Assembly: GCF_023035295.1 (NCBI RefSeq)
Contig: NZ_CP075076.1
Span: 682,001 to 746,000 of the forward strand
Source of the DNA: Borrelia coriaceae
Lineage (GTDB): Bacteria; Spirochaetota; Spirochaetia; Borreliales; Borreliaceae
Direction of reading: 5' to 3'
DNA: 64,000 nt
Both the position numbers and the translations under genes were made by a program. The notes beneath the pieces were generated by a model. That model saw only the letters and a list, made by a program, of their open reading frames with translations. It made no database searches and was not told the origin of the DNA. Of the stretch, positions 8,311 to 20,288 are shown in pieces (the first letter of the stretch is position 1; each line of letters begins with the position of its first letter).

Positions 8311-10002
8311 CTATTTATTTTCATTTTTTTTTATATTTGGATAAAAAAGTAGGCTTTTTATTTTTGAGTTTAGCTTTATTTTATTATCGAAATTATTATT
8401 AATTGGGAGCAATAGTAAATTTAAACTCAAAGAATAATTTTTTAAATCATCAGCTTTTACTATATTGTAAGATCCTCCTATATTTAAAATAAACCATTTC
8501 TTAAAACCCCTTTTTTCAATTTTATAATTAACTGTATATATAATATGTTTTTCGATATTTAAAAAACTTATGAAGAAATTATTGTTTTGATCGTTTCCTT
8601 TAGATATTAGGAATTCTGTGCCATTAATATATCCTTTTATGTCTTTTTTTGTCTCAATAATTTTTTCATAAGTGTCAAAGTCATTATATTTGGCAGTAAT
8701 TTTTAAATTTACTCCTTTTTCTACTTCGAAAATTGGTATCTCTAGGCTTGAATATTCAAGTAAATAATTTCTGTTATTTGTCTTTAGATTTTTATTATTG
8801 CAAATTATATTCGAAGGCCATACTATTTTAATGGATATAAAAAAGCTTGCAAGGTTTTCGTCTAGAAAAAAATCAATTATTGATTTTTCTTTCGTGTTGA
8901 AATTTAAGTATTGTCTAATTCCTACAATTTTTTCACTTGAGAATGAAAATGAACTTTCAATAGTGGGTTCTATGATTATGTTTTTTTTTGATAGAATCTT
9001 AATATAAGTTTTGCAAGAATCTAAAAATTCAACTTTTCTATCTTTATACTTGATTTTATTTAGCTTTCCTTCTTTAAATTTTACATGGTATTTTTCATGA
9101 GATAGCGTAAAATTGCCTTCCATATTGTATTCTAGATTTTTGCTTGTGATAGGTTCTAAATTGGACGGGAGCTCTTGAGAGTTTTTATTCACTAAAAATT
9201 CTTTTAAAGAATTTTCGTTGATTTGATATTCTTTTAGTCTTTTATTTTGAAATTGTAGTATTAATGCTTGTTCTTTTAATGAATTAAACTCTGGGATTTC
9301 TAGAAGCTCTGTGTTTATTTTTTTACCTTCTAAATTTTGTATTTTAATACTGTAAAAGTTTGCATCTAGTTCTTTTAAAGGCAGTAAAAAGTTTTTTAAT
9401 TCTTGATTGTTATAGACGTCTTTAATTTCGTGAAAGTAAAGAAGCGTTTCTATTTTTTGTTTTTTTGTTTCAGGTTCTTGGATTTCTGATAAAAATTGAC
9501 AATTATTTTTATAGAAAACCAAATATTTTTTATTATTTTTTGCAATTCTTATTCCTTCTATGTAATTAAAGTTAAGCTTTCTATATAGTTCAAGTACTCT
9601 CTTCCTTAGTTTTTCCATGTTGTATATGTAAAATGTTTCTGGATTATCTTTAAATAAGTCTTTATATCCACTTTGAAATGGATTTTTTAAAGCCCAGTAT
9701 AAATCTACATGTATTTCATCATGTAGCATGTATTCATGGGGACTTCCGCTATATGTGCTTGGAATATAAATATCTTCATTATTTTTAAGTCTTTTAAGAA
9801 ACCATTCATTTAATTCTATATTTAATTTTAAAATTTCAAAAAAGTATGTTGGGAATGTCCAATGTATTTTATAGCTTAGATTTTTGTTTTCAATTAAATA
9901 TTTAGTATTTGATAAAATTGAATATAGTTTGCTCTCAGCAAATGCAGTTATCGAAATAATGACAATATAAGTTTTTGAATTTCTAAATTTTCTAAACATC
10001 AT
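8311..10002 (-). CDS. Uncharacterised 563-aa protein
   Basis: Position matches BB0648, which I recall carrying a putative serine/threonine kinase label. I see no P-loop, no HRD or DFG motif, so the sequence does not support a kinase. The N-terminal third (residues about 10-170) contains TFPTYFFEIL, STYSGSPHEYMLHDE and FIYNMEKLRKRV-like segments, loosely like the barrels of GH57/GH38 hydrolases or polysaccharide deacetylases; this is a weak impression. The rest (about 250-563) is rich in beta strands, as in a carbohydrate-binding or accessory domain. Starts with two ATGs; SD is weak (AAAGA). Confidence 0.6.
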   Translation of the reverse strand: MMFRKFRNSKTYIVIISITAFAESKLYSILSNTKYLIENKNLSYKIHWTFPTYFFEILKLNIELNEWFLKRLKNNEDIYIPSTYSGSPHEYMLHDEIHVDLYWALKNPFQSGYKDLFKDNPETFYIYNMEKLRKRVLELYRKLNFNYIEGIRIAKNNKKYLVFYKNNCQFLSEIQEPETKKQKIETLLYFHEIKDVYNNQELKNFLLPLKELDANFYSIKIQNLEGKKINTELLEIPEFNSLKEQALILQFQNKRLKEYQINENSLKEFLVNKNSQELPSNLEPITSKNLEYNMEGNFTLSHEKYHVKFKEGKLNKIKYKDRKVEFLDSCKTYIKILSKKNIIIEPTIESSFSFSSEKIVGIRQYLNFNTKEKSIIDFFLDENLASFFISIKIVWPSNIICNNKNLKTNNRNYLLEYSSLEIPIFEVEKGVNLKITAKYNDFDTYEKIIETKKDIKGYINGTEFLISKGNDQNNNFFISFLNIEKHIIYTVNYKIEKRGFKKWFILNIGGSYNIVKADDLKNYSLSLNLLLLPINNNFDNKIKLNSKIKSLLFYPNIKKNENK

Positions 10003-11858
<1,856 letters not shown>

Positions 11859-11916
11859 GTTAGTCTTGCACATATTATTCCTTTATTAAGATTTATATTG
11901 CGGTAAGGAGCTAAGT

Positions 11917-12213
11917 TTGAGTGAAAATGAATTTGTCTTTTGTATAGGTTATGATGGCTCTAGGGCAATAGTAGATAAAGAGCTTTTAAGGCAACATAAA
12001 GATAAGAGTGTGGAAGAACTTTTTGAGCTTGGCTTTTATAGAAGTGCTTTTAGTAAAGCTCTTTATAGGAAGGATGATACTCTTATTGGGTATTTAATTG
12101 ATAGTTATAATAAGCTTAGCAAGTCTAGTTATAGTAAAAAAGAGGAGCTTGAGCTCCTCTTTGGGGTAGTTTATCCAAATGATATTGCTGGTATAAAAGT
12201 TATTTATGTTTAA
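11917..12213 (+). CDS. Conserved small protein of unknown function
   Basis: 98 aa, starting at TTG 11917 with TAAGGAG upstream. Acidic and helical, with no signal peptide or membrane segment. The text FVFCIGYDGSRAIVDKELLR near the start and a C-terminal VVYPNDIAGIKVIYV suggest a small alpha/beta domain; I do not recognise it. It sits between groEL and yajC, 15 bases before yajC, and probably shares the sec transcript. A 24-base palindromic sequence lies inside its 3' end. Confidence 0.75.
   Translation: MSENEFVFCIGYDGSRAIVDKELLRQHKDKSVEELFELGFYRSAFSKALYRKDDTLIGYLIDSYNKLSKSSYSKKEELELLFGVVYPNDIAGIKVIYV
12139..12162. repeat. Near-perfect palindrome inside a coding 3' end
   Basis: AAAGAGGAGCT and its exact complement AGCTCCTCTTT are separated by two bases. 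The RNA would form an 11-bp hairpin about 67 bases before the yajC start. No U-tract follows, so it is not a classic terminator. Confidence 0.7.
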
Positions 12214-12228
12214 AAATTAGGAAATTTT

Positions 12229-12537
12229 ATGTTTTTATTGCAAGAGTTTAACCATAGCAGTAGTTTTTTTAGGAGTTTGTTAGTTTTTATTCCCGTAATT
12301 GCTATATTTTGGTTTTTAGTAATATCTCCTCAGCGTAAAGAAGAGAAGAAAAAAAAGGATATGATCAAGAATCTTAAAAAGGGTGATAAGGTTTTAACTA
12401 TAGGTGGAATTTTTGGGATTGTTAAGAAAGTTAGTGATTCTGAAGTTGTGCTTGAGCTTAGTCCAACTTCAGATGTAAAATTTGTGAAAAATTCAGTTGA
12501 AAGAATTATTCTTGACGAAATTAAAGATAAAAATTAA
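12229..12537 (+). CDS. yajC: Preprotein translocase accessory subunit YajC
   Basis: Small inner-membrane partner of SecDF, 102 aa. One membrane helix (residues about 17-33) is followed by the conserved SPQRKEEKKKKD and a beta domain with LKKGDKVLTIGGIFGIV (about 50-66). SD TAGGAAA seven bases upstream. Forms the usual yajC-secD-secF order. Confidence 0.93.
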   Translation: MFLLQEFNHSSSFFRSLLVFIPVIAIFWFLVISPQRKEEKKKKDMIKNLKKGDKVLTIGGIFGIVKKVSDSEVVLELSPTSDVKFVKNSVERIILDEIKDKN

Positions 12538-12627
12538 TGAATTAGAAGCAATTTAAGATACTATATTAATTTAAATGTTGATTGATCATGATATTTAGAT
12601 TAAATTAACATAATAAGGGTGCTATTT

Positions 12628-14391
12628 ATGAACAGAGTCTCTAATTTTATATTAATACTATGTGTGACGTTATTTGCTTATCTTTTAATATTTCCTACTC
12701 TTAAGTGGTATTTTTTTATTAATGATGAGGATAAGAAAATTAGTGCATATTCAAAAGAGGCTTTAAGGGATTATTCTAAAAATAAGGCCTTAAGTTCTCT
12801 TGTTGAACTTAAGAAGTTGTATCAAAGCGATCCCAATGCTCAAATTCCAGATAATTTGAAGTATTTAATTCCAATTGCTAAAAATAATTATAAGATTTAT
12901 GGAAAAGAGCTTCCCAAATCTTTTGATAATGTCAAAGTTTTAAGAAATGGTTTTTTAAGAGATGTTGATATTGAAGAGCTTAGTCTTGAGATTTATAAGT
13001 ATTATGAAGAGATCAAGAAGAATAAAAATAGGATAATACAACTTGGGCTTGATTTGTCTGGAGGAATGAGTGTTACTATTTCTCTTGATTACTCAAGGCT
13101 TGAGGAAAAGTTAGGTAGGGCTTTAAGTTCTCTAGAAAAAGAAGAGGCCTTTGAGCGTACAATGCAGATACTTAAAGAGAGAGTAGATACTTTTGGACTT
13201 ACAGAGCCTAAGATTACAAGGGAAGCGGGTGGGAATAAGATTTTCTTAGATGTGCCAGGGGAAAAAGATGAGAAGCGTGTTGATTCTCTTTTAAGTGGTA
13301 GAGGAAATTTGACCTTTTATGTGGTTGATAATGAGGCTACCTCTGTGCTTAATGCTAAAATATTAGAATCAGGACCTCTTTATTCGATTTCTGATATTAA
13401 GACTAGCATGGGACTTGGAGATAATAAAAAAATTTTTCCGTGGTATGTTAAAGATGCTTATGGTATTGATGATGAGAGTGCTGTTCGTTACTATGTTGTT
13501 GATTCTAGTATTGAAAATTCTTTTGATGGTTCCTATATTAAAGATGCTGGGGTTTTAGACGATCACAAAACAGGTAGGGGTATGGTTACATTTAATCTAG
13601 ATAATGAAGGTAGTGAAAAGTTTTTTGGATTTACTCAAAAGAATATTGGCAAGGCTTTAGCTGTAGTTATGGAAGGCAAAATTAAGTCAGTGGCTAATAT
13701 TAGTCATGCTATTGCTGGTGGCAATGTATCAATTCAGGGTGATTCTTTTGATAAAAGAGAAGCTAATGAGCTTGCATTTATTTTTAAAACAGCAGCTTTC
13801 CCAGTTGAAATCAAGATAGATGACTTAAGAGTTATTGGTCCTACTATTGGAGAGAAGACAGTTAAACTTGGCATCAAAGCAGCTCTTCTTGCACTTGTTT
13901 TGGTGTTTTTATTTATGTTGGTATATTACAGAATTAGTGGTTTTGTAGCAGGGTTTTCATTGGTGATTTATAATCTATTTTTAATATTGGCAATGCTTTC
14001 GGCGTTTAATTTTACTTTAACTCTTACAAGTATTGCAGGTCTTGTATTAACTATGGGTATGGCTGTTGATATTAATATAGTTATTTATGAGCGTATTAAA
14101 GAGGAGATTATGAGTGGTCGAAAATTTGAGAGAGCATTTGATGATGGATTTAAAAAAGCTTTTTGGGCAATAATGGATTCAAATGTAACAACATTTATTG
14201 CTGTTCTTTTTTTAACTCTTCTTGGAACAGGGACTATTCAAGGTTTTGCGTGGACTTTGTCTATAGGAATTGTAGCGTCACTCTTTAGTAGCTTAGTCTT
14301 TTCAAGATTTATTTTGGAGTTAATTATGTCTTTTAGTAAAAGTAAATGTGTAAGTATCTCTTGGAGTTCAAATTATGCAAAAGGTGTTTAA
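12628..14391 (+). CDS. secD: Protein export membrane protein SecD
   Basis: SecD uses the proton motive force with SecF to pull exported proteins through SecYEG. 587 aa from the ATG at 12628, which has AAGGGTG about 8 bases upstream; a GTG at 12619 in frame is less well placed. One N-terminal helix, a long periplasmic head (about 30-410) with IQLGLDLSGGMSVTISLDY (D1 motif), then five helices carrying GLVLTMGMAVDINIVIYERI (D4 region). Its end overlaps secF by 17 bases. Confidence 0.95.
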   Translation: MNRVSNFILILCVTLFAYLLIFPTLKWYFFINDEDKKISAYSKEALRDYSKNKALSSLVELKKLYQSDPNAQIPDNLKYLIPIAKNNYKIYGKELPKSFDNVKVLRNGFLRDVDIEELSLEIYKYYEEIKKNKNRIIQLGLDLSGGMSVTISLDYSRLEEKLGRALSSLEKEEAFERTMQILKERVDTFGLTEPKITREAGGNKIFLDVPGEKDEKRVDSLLSGRGNLTFYVVDNEATSVLNAKILESGPLYSISDIKTSMGLGDNKKIFPWYVKDAYGIDDESAVRYYVVDSSIENSFDGSYIKDAGVLDDHKTGRGMVTFNLDNEGSEKFFGFTQKNIGKALAVVMEGKIKSVANISHAIAGGNVSIQGDSFDKREANELAFIFKTAAFPVEIKIDDLRVIGPTIGEKTVKLGIKAALLALVLVFLFMLVYYRISGFVAGFSLVIYNLFLILAMLSAFNFTLTLTSIAGLVLTMGMAVDINIVIYERIKEEIMSGRKFERAFDDGFKKAFWAIMDSNVTTFIAVLFLTLLGTGTIQGFAWTLSIGIVASLFSSLVFSRFILELIMSFSKSKCVSISWSSNYAKGV

Positions 14392-15274
14392 TTTTCTAAA
14401 ATATGGAACTAAAGTTATTATGTTTAGTATTTGTGTGATTTTTTTAGGCTTTATTTATACTTTTATGTATCATGGTGGTTATAATTGGGGCATAGATTTT
14501 TCTTCAGGGGTTAGTATTAATTTTATAATAGATAAAACAGGCATTAAAGATTATGATGTAAAAAGGGTACTCTCTTCAGTTTATAATACATTTGATGTTA
14601 AAGAAATTATTTCAAGTGATGCTTCTAAGAGTCATTTTTCTATTATAGTTAAATCGGATGTTACTGATTATGCTTTAAAAAAAGAGATTCACAGTACATT
14701 GAGCGATAAGTTAAATACCGCATTTGGTGCTGATGTTGAAATTCTTGATTCTTATTTTATTGATTCAAATTTTTCCTCTATTTTGAGGACAAAATCAATA
14801 TTATTGGTTTGTCTAACATTTGTCCTTATTTTAATTTATGTTGCGTTAAGATTTAGGTTAAGTTATGCTGTTTCATCAATATGTGCAACAGTACATGATA
14901 TACTTTTTGTAGTTGCTTTTTTAGGGGTATTTAGAATAGAAATCAATAGTTCAATAGTTGTTTCTATATTAACAATTATTGGATATTCATTAAATGACAC
15001 TATAATTATTTTTGATAGAATTAGAGAAAATTCTAAGAATATGACAGATACTTTATTTTTAAATGTTTTAAATGTAAGTATTAATCAAACTTTATCAAGG
15101 ACTATTTTAACCTCTATTACGACATTTTTTACTGTGTTTTCTATTTATTTGTTTACTGAAGGAGCCATTAAAGATTTCTCTTTAATCTTTATGGTAGGTG
15201 TTGTTGTTGGTACCTATTCTTCAATTTTTGTAGCTTCTCCTATTCTTTTAGGTTGTTATAAAAAAATTAAATAG
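14375..15274 (+). CDS. secF: Protein export membrane protein SecF
   Basis: Partner of SecD, 299 aa. One N-terminal helix (about 14-34), a periplasmic domain containing GGYNWGIDFSSGVSINF, then five helices with LTIIGYSLNDTIIIFDRIRE (residues about 192-211), the SecF signature. Start overlaps secD; translation is probably coupled. Confidence 0.95.
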   Translation: MQKVFNFLKYGTKVIMFSICVIFLGFIYTFMYHGGYNWGIDFSSGVSINFIIDKTGIKDYDVKRVLSSVYNTFDVKEIISSDASKSHFSIIVKSDVTDYALKKEIHSTLSDKLNTAFGADVEILDSYFIDSNFSSILRTKSILLVCLTFVLILIYVALRFRLSYAVSSICATVHDILFVVAFLGVFRIEINSSIVVSILTIIGYSLNDTIIIFDRIRENSKNMTDTLFLNVLNVSINQTLSRTILTSITTFFTVFSIYLFTEGAIKDFSLIFMVGVVVGTYSSIFVASPILLGCYKKIK

Positions 15275-15280
15275 ATATTT

Positions 15281-15289
15281 TGTTATGAT
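15281..15289 (+). promoter_or_regulatory. Extended -10 directly before the 15298 gene
   Basis: TGTTATGAT (TGn plus TATGAT, 15281-15289) ends eight bases before the ATG, and no SD is visible, suggesting an internal promoter with a leaderless transcript. Confidence 0.45.
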
Positions 15290-15297
15290 ATTATGAT

Positions 15298-16461
15298 ATG
15301 AAGTTTTTTGATTTTGGATCATTAGGGTTTTATAGGTTTTTTGATTTTCAAAAACATTTAAATTTTAGTATTTTTAGATATAGTTTAATCAATTATTATT
15401 CTTATAAGGAACAGTCAAATCTTATTAATGATGCCAATTTTCTTAAAAGTAAGATTGTCTTTTTAGATAAAACCCATAAGGACCTTATTGATATTGTTAG
15501 TACTTCTTCGAAATCAGATGATAGTTTGGAGAATATCAATAAGAAAATCTTTTGTGAGGCCTTGAGCACTGTTAAAAATTTGATAAAAAAATATTATCCA
15601 GATCGTTCAGAATTAGAATTTTTAAATTTAGAATGTGATGTGCTTTTAAATGGTGAAGAAGTTTTTAATAAATTTTTAGAGCAACTTAGGTATTTGAATT
15701 TTAGGGTCGATCTTAAGAAAAAGATTGAAGAATTTGACAGAAAAAATAAAACCCCTTACGATTGCATAAAAGTTGCCACTTTTTTTATTAAAGAAGAATT
15801 TTTGGAAAGACTGGTGAATACAATTAATTTTTTTTCTAATGAAGCTAATAATAATAGTCTGGATTTGATTAATAAAGAAATTGATGAGTATTGTGAAAAG
15901 GTGGAGCAAGTTAAGGTAAGCGAATCTATTAAAGATACACATAAAAAATTTGTTATAGAATATGCAAAAGAAAGAATATCAAAAATTATGAAAGAACATA
16001 GTCTTGATGTGTCTAAGTTGATTATTAAAATTTCTTTATTAGATATTACTATTCAATGTTTTGAAAGTTATTATTTGAATTTATTAGAGACTCTTAATAT
16101 TCTTTTATCAATAAGTAATATTATTGAGATTGGTTTAGATGAATTGCCCGATGCTATTTTTAATGAGTGGAATGAATTTGTTTATTTGCGTAGGAAAGAG
16201 TTTCAGAAACTTGTTTTAGTATCAGATTATGTTTTTCAGAAAAGAATAATATCTACCATAAATTCTGGGGGTTGGAAGTTTACTTTTTTTAGTCTTTCAC
16301 CCCGTCAAGGTGAAATTATTCAATTTGCAATAGATATGAATAAAAGTTTTAATTCTATCGAGGATGGAATTAAGGAATATGCACTTAAAATAAATAAGCT
16401 TAATGATCTCAGGTTTGATTGGGAGAAAGGCTTGAAAAATTTTGAACATTTATTTATTTAA
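15298..16461 (+). CDS. Uncharacterised conserved protein, mostly helical
   Basis: 387 aa, no signal peptide or membrane helix. It is rich in Lys, Glu, Leu and Ile with long helical stretches (e.g. [18 protein letters not shown], residues about 137-154). A less helical patch near the C-terminus contains [18 protein letters not shown] recognise no domain; it corresponds in position to BB0654. Its 3' end overlaps the convergent dnaJ-like gene by four bases, which leaves no room for a terminator between them. Confidence 0.75.
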   Translation: MKFFDFGSLGFYRFFDFQKHLNFSIFRYSLINYYSYKEQSNLINDANFLKSKIVFLDKTHKDLIDIVSTSSKSDDSLENINKKIFCEALSTVKNLIKKYYPDRSELEFLNLECDVLLNGEEVFNKFLEQLRYLNFRVDLKKKIEEFDRKNKTPYDCIKVATFFIKEEFLERLVNTINFFSNEANNNSLDLINKEIDEYCEKVEQVKVSESIKDTHKKFVIEYAKERISKIMKEHSLDVSKLIIKISLLDITIQCFESYYLNLLETLNILLSISNIIEIGLDELPDAIFNEWNEFVYLRRKEFQKLVLVSDYVFQKRIISTINSGGWKFTFFSLSPRQGEIIQFAIDMNKSFNSIEDGIKEYALKINKLNDLRFDWEKGLKNFEHLFI

Positions 16462-17300
16462 TTTTTATATATTTCTTTTAATCGTTCATATATTTTTTTG
16501 ACTTCATCATTAATAATTTTGGGTACGTGTACTATTATTTTGACGCTAAGATCCCCTTTGATGGCATTTCCGAGTGCAGGCATTCCAAGACCCTTTAAAA
16601 TGAGTATTTCTCCATTTTTTGTATCTTTTGGAATTTTTATCTTTATTTTTTTACCTTCAATAGTTTCAAATATTTTTTCACTACCCAAAGCTATGTCCCA
16701 TGGATATACATTGATTTTTGTTTCTAAATTTTTTTCCTTTAAAGTAAAATTCTTGTAACTTGAGATTTCAAATCTAATAATTAAGTTACTTCTTTTCCCC
16801 GAAATTGGGTTTATATTTCCCTTGCCGTTAAACTTTAATTTTGTAGTTTCAATTGTTCCCTTTGGAATATTAATTTCGATTTTTTCATTGTTTATTAATA
16901 TAAATTTTTTACTCCCCATATAAGCTTCATATAATGAAATTTTAATAGTTATTTCTTGATCTTGAAGTGTACTTTTTGTTGAGCCTCCAAAAATTTCAGA
17001 GAATAAATCGAAGCTTTCAAAATGATTAAACCCGGTGCTCTTAAAGCCTTTACTAAAGGTTTCTGTGTTAAAATTATTATTAAAATTTGTATTTCCAAAA
17101 TTATCATAGTTGGCTTTTTTTTGAGGAGATGAGAGAATTTCATAAGCCTCATTGATTTCTTTAAATTTTTCTTCAGCAAGTTTATTGTCTTTATTTTTGT
17201 CAGGGTGATATTTTATGGCTAATTTTTTATAGGCTTTTTTGATTTCTTCTGTCGTAGCATTTTTGTGTATTCCAAGTATGTTGTAATAGTCTTTAGACAT
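16458..17300 (-). CDS. DnaJ-like co-chaperone without zinc finger (CbpA type)
   Basis: 280 aa. J domain at residues 1-68 with the HPD triad in YHPDKNKD, which stimulates a DnaK ATPase. A short Phe/Asn-rich linker (about 68-110) follows, then two C-terminal substrate-binding domains (about 115-275). The four CxxCxGxG zinc repeats of true DnaJ are absent, so this is a class II J protein like CbpA. ATG preceded by AAGGGG. Position matches BB0655. Confidence 0.92.
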   Translation of the reverse strand: MSKDYYNILGIHKNATTEEIKKAYKKLAIKYHPDKNKDNKLAEEKFKEINEAYEILSSPQKKANYDNFGNTNFNNNFNTETFSKGFKSTGFNHFESFDLFSEIFGGSTKSTLQDQEITIKISLYEAYMGSKKFILINNEKIEINIPKGTIETTKLKFNGKGNINPISGKRSNLIIRFEISSYKNFTLKEKNLETKINVYPWDIALGSEKIFETIEGKKIKIKIPKDTKNGEILILKGLGMPALGNAIKGDLSVKIIVHVPKIINDEVKKIYERLKEIYKN

Positions 17301-17356
17301 TCAAACCCCTTGTTTTTATTTACTATTTTATATTGACTTATCTAGATTCAATATAA

Positions 17357-17384
17357 TTGATGCTATCATTATATATATTATAAT
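17357..17384 (+). promoter_or_regulatory. Promoter of the HemW-like gene
   Basis: TTGATG (17357-17362), 16-base spacer, TATAAT (17379-17384). Predicted start near 17391, about 29 bases before the GTG. Confidence 0.65.
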
Positions 17385-17419
17385 TAAACTTAAATTTTTT
17401 AAAGGCTGTTTATAGAGAA

Positions 17420-18559
17420 GTGAATTTTTTGCATTTAACGGATTTAAGTATTTATATTGATCTTACCAAGTGTTTGAGTATCGTTTTTTTTGATAAAATA
17501 TTGCAAGAATTGTCTTATTATTTAGCTGCTTTGGGATTTCCAAAAGTCAAAACTCTTTATATTAAGTATGAAGCTTTGGGCCTTAATAATAGTTCTTATT
17601 TAGAAATTTTTTTAACTTCTTTATCTGAAAAGTTTGATTTTGCGATATTGGATGAAGTTACTTTTGAGTTGCATCCCGAAGAGATTACACCTTCGCTTTT
17701 AACAATTTTAAATAGTTTTTCTATTACTAGAATTAGTCTTAATGTAAAAAGTTTTTCTTTAAAATTGTTAAAGATTATGGGTATTTCTGAGGTTTTTTTG
17801 GGTAAAATAAACTGTGCAATTGATAATATTCATAAATTTGGTTTTGAGTTAAATATTGATTTGAATATTAATATTCCTTCTCAAGAAAAAATGCATCTTA
17901 GGAATGATTTATTAAAGGTAGTTGAATGTTATCCTAGACATATTTGTCTTTCAGAAGTTCTAATTGATGAGGATAATTATAAGACTGATCTTTTAAGAGA
18001 TAGTTCTTTTAATTATAATGAAGAGCAGGCTGAGGATTGTTGGTTTTATGCTTTTGATTTTTTAGAATCTCATGGCTACATAAATTATGAGATTTCAAAT
18101 TTTGCATTAAAGGGGCATGAGAGTAAACATAATTTGCGATATTGGAACCTTAAACCATATTTAGGTCTTGGAGTTAATGCTGTTAGTTTGCTTATTACTT
18201 CTGAAAGTGATGGGCTTAAGGCTGTAATTAGGCGGGATGACAATTTTTTAGGTAGTAGTGGGCCTTCTGCAACTTTTGAGAGTTTAAGCGATTTAGATTT
18301 TTTTATTTTTCATTTTATTACAAGTCTTGGCACTAAGAATGGTCTTGATGTCTCTATTTTAAGGTGTAGATTTATGTATAATAAGGAAGATTTTTGTAAA
18401 TTTATTAATTATCTTTTGAGTTTAAGTAAATCAATTATTTTTAGAAATGATATTCTTTATTTAGATGGACATGAGAGATTTAAAGTGGATTTTTATCTTC
18501 GTTTAATTAAGAAATACTTAGTTGACAATTCTTTTAAAGTAAATTTTAAGTTTCTTTAA
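17420..18559 (+). CDS. HemW/HemN-like protein with degenerate radical-SAM motif
   Basis: 379 aa, GTG start. The fold is clearly of the HemN/HemW family: [23 protein letters not shown] (split here: YEISNFA, HNLRYW) and [11 protein letters not shown] match the HemW core near residues 215-255. However, the CxxxCxxC loop that binds the 4Fe-4S cluster is broken. Aligning YIDLTKC (residues 12-18) to the usual YIHIPFC keeps Cys18, but the next two positions are Val22 and Asp25. It therefore cannot bind the cluster in the usual way and should not be called a coproporphyrinogen oxidase. The matching BB0656 carries that label. Its 3' end overlaps rpiA tail to tail by 14 bases. Confidence 0.85.
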   Translation: MNFLHLTDLSIYIDLTKCLSIVFFDKILQELSYYLAALGFPKVKTLYIKYEALGLNNSSYLEIFLTSLSEKFDFAILDEVTFELHPEEITPSLLTILNSFSITRISLNVKSFSLKLLKIMGISEVFLGKINCAIDNIHKFGFELNIDLNINIPSQEKMHLRNDLLKVVECYPRHICLSEVLIDEDNYKTDLLRDSSFNYNEEQAEDCWFYAFDFLESHGYINYEISNFALKGHESKHNLRYWNLKPYLGLGVNAVSLLITSESDGLKAVIRRDDNFLGSSGPSATFESLSDLDFFIFHFITSLGTKNGLDVSILRCRFMYNKEDFCKFINYLLSLSKSIIFRNDILYLDGHERFKVDFYLRLIKKYLVDNSFKVNFKFL

Positions 18560-19232
18560 TTTGTCCATCTTGATAGTATATGATTTTAGTGTTTTGATGG
18601 TTGAAGATACCAATTTCAAGTATTCCTGGCATTAATTTAAAGTATTTTTCAATTCCTTTAGTATTTTCAATATTCATTTTTACATCTAAGATATAGTTAT
18701 TATTATCGGTTATGATTGGTCCTGCTTTAGATTTACAGGTTCTTAAAATAGGGTTAAAGCCCATGTTTTTTAGATTGGCTGTGATGAATGCAAGAGCCTC
18801 TGGAACAATTTCGATTGGTACAGATACTTTTGAGCCTAAAGCTTGTACAATTTTTGTTTCATCTGCAATAATCAATAATTGATGAGAATTGTATGCTACT
18901 ATCTTTTCCATTAAGTGAGCTGCTCCACCACCTTTTATTAGTGCTTTTGTATCTAATAAAATTTCATCAGCTCCATCGATTGTGATGTCTATATTTTTGC
19001 TAAGTTTTGTAAATTTAGATTCATATATAATATCTTCTCTTGCAAGGAGATATTTTGTGTCACTACTTGTTGGATAAAGTTTTAGGTTTTTTAAATCTTC
19101 AGATTTTATTTTTTTGCTTAAATACTTAATTGCATGAAAAACGGTTGTTCCTGTTCCAATACCAAGACGCATGTCGCTTTTTACATAATGATCAATTGCA
19201 TATTTTGCAACTAACTTTTTTTGTTCTTCCAT
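18546..19232 (-). CDS. rpiA: Ribose-5-phosphate isomerase A
   Basis: Interconverts ribose-5-phosphate and ribulose-5-phosphate in the pentose phosphate pathway; 228 aa, normal length. Visible: [14 protein letters not shown] (phosphate-binding, residues about 22-35), [10 protein letters not shown] (about 80-89), [16 protein letters not shown] with the catalytic Glu (about 96-111), and [16 protein letters not shown] nine bases before the ATG. Divergent from gpmA. Confidence 0.96.
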   Translation of the reverse strand: MEEQKKLVAKYAIDHYVKSDMRLGIGTGTTVFHAIKYLSKKIKSEDLKNLKLYPTSSDTKYLLAREDIIYESKFTKLSKNIDITIDGADEILLDTKALIKGGGAAHLMEKIVAYNSHQLLIIADETKIVQALGSKVSVPIEIVPEALAFITANLKNMGFNPILRTCKSKAGPIITDNNNYILDVKMNIENTKGIEKYFKLMPGILEIGIFNHQNTKIIYYQDGQIKET

Positions 19233-19387
19233 TATATATTGTCCTTAATCATTTAGGTTTATTTATAAATTTTCAGGGTAAATTATATCATTAAGGATGA
19301 GATGATCAATAGTATTAAATTTTGAGCTCAAATTGTTTAATAACTTAATTGTATTTATGATTATTATAGAATTTTTGAGTATTAACA

Positions 19388-19415
19388 TTGATTATATTTT
19401 GTGTTAATTTATACT
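19388..19415 (+). promoter_or_regulatory. Promoter of gpmA
   Basis: TTGATT (19388-19393), 16-base spacer, TATACT (19410-19415); predicted leader about 40 bases. SD TAGGAGA before ATG 19463. Confidence 0.65.
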
Positions 19416-19462
19416 TGATAAAGTATTATTAAAGTAATAAAAACATTTCATTAGGAGATTTT

Positions 19463-20209
19463 ATGTATAAATTAGTTTTAGTGCGTCATGGTGAGAGTGA
19501 ATGGAATAAAGAAAATCTTTTTACAGGCTGGACTGATGTTAAGCTTTCTGATAAGGGTATTTCTGAAGCTTTAGAGGGTGGTAGGGTTCTGAAACAGGAA
19601 GGCTATTCTTTTGATATTGCCTTTAGCTCAGTTTTGGTAAGGGCTAATGATACTTTGAATATTATTTTGCGTGAATTGGGTCAGTCTTATATTGATGTGG
19701 AGAAATCTTGGAGGCTTAATGAGAGGCATTATGGAGCTTTGCAAGGGTTAAATAAGGCTGAAACAGCTGAGAAGTATGGAGAAGATAAGGTTTTAATGTG
19801 GAGACGTAGCTATGATGTTCCTCCTATGCCTTTAGAAGAGTCCGATAAACGTCATCCAATTCATGACTTAAGATATAAAAGCATTCCTAAAAGTGAGCTT
19901 CCTTCAACAGAGTGTTTAAAAGATACTGTTGCAAGAGTTATACCGTATTGGACAGATAAAATTGCTAGAGCTATTATTGAAGGTAAAAGAGTGATTATTG
20001 CTGCTCATGGTAATTCTTTAAGAGCTCTAGTTAAATATCTTGATAATATGAGTGATGAGGATATTTTGAAGCTTAATATTCCCACTGGTATTCCTTTAGT
20101 GTATGAACTTGATAAGGATTTAAGGCCTATTAAACACTACTATTTGGGTGACGAAGATAAGATTAAGGCAGCTATGGAATCTGTTGCTAATCAAGGAAAG
20201 AAAAAATAA
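19463..20209 (+). CDS. gpmA: 2,3-bisphosphoglycerate-dependent phosphoglycerate mutase
   Basis: Glycolytic mutase interconverting 3- and 2-phosphoglycerate, 248 aa. [11 protein letters not shown] holds the His (residue about 10) that becomes phosphorylated; [14 protein letters not shown] (about 86-99) and [14 protein letters not shown] (second catalytic His, about 182) complete the active site. Single-gene unit with its own promoter and a strong terminator. Confidence 0.97.
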   Translation: MYKLVLVRHGESEWNKENLFTGWTDVKLSDKGISEALEGGRVLKQEGYSFDIAFSSVLVRANDTLNIILRELGQSYIDVEKSWRLNERHYGALQGLNKAETAEKYGEDKVLMWRRSYDVPPMPLEESDKRHPIHDLRYKSIPKSELPSTECLKDTVARVIPYWTDKIARAIIEGKRVIIAAHGNSLRALVKYLDNMSDEDILKLNIPTGIPLVYELDKDLRPIKHYYLGDEDKIKAAMESVANQGKKK

Positions 20210-20228
20210 AGGGATTATGAATATTGCT

Positions 20229-20267
20229 AATAAAAGGAGAGCATTAAGTTAATGATTTCCTTTTATT
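20229..20267. terminator. Bidirectional terminator between gpmA and lysS
   Basis: AATAAAAGGA (20229-20238) pairs with TCCTTTTATT (20258-20267), and CATTA/TAATG in the loop extends the stem. T-rich flanks on both strands fit termination of both convergent genes. Confidence 0.75.
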
Positions 20268-20288
20268 GTATTGAATAATTGGCTATGT

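Noticed and set aside
16458..17300. Truncated DnaJ
   Set aside because: Absence of the zinc-finger domain is normal for CbpA-type J proteins; both C-terminal domains are complete.
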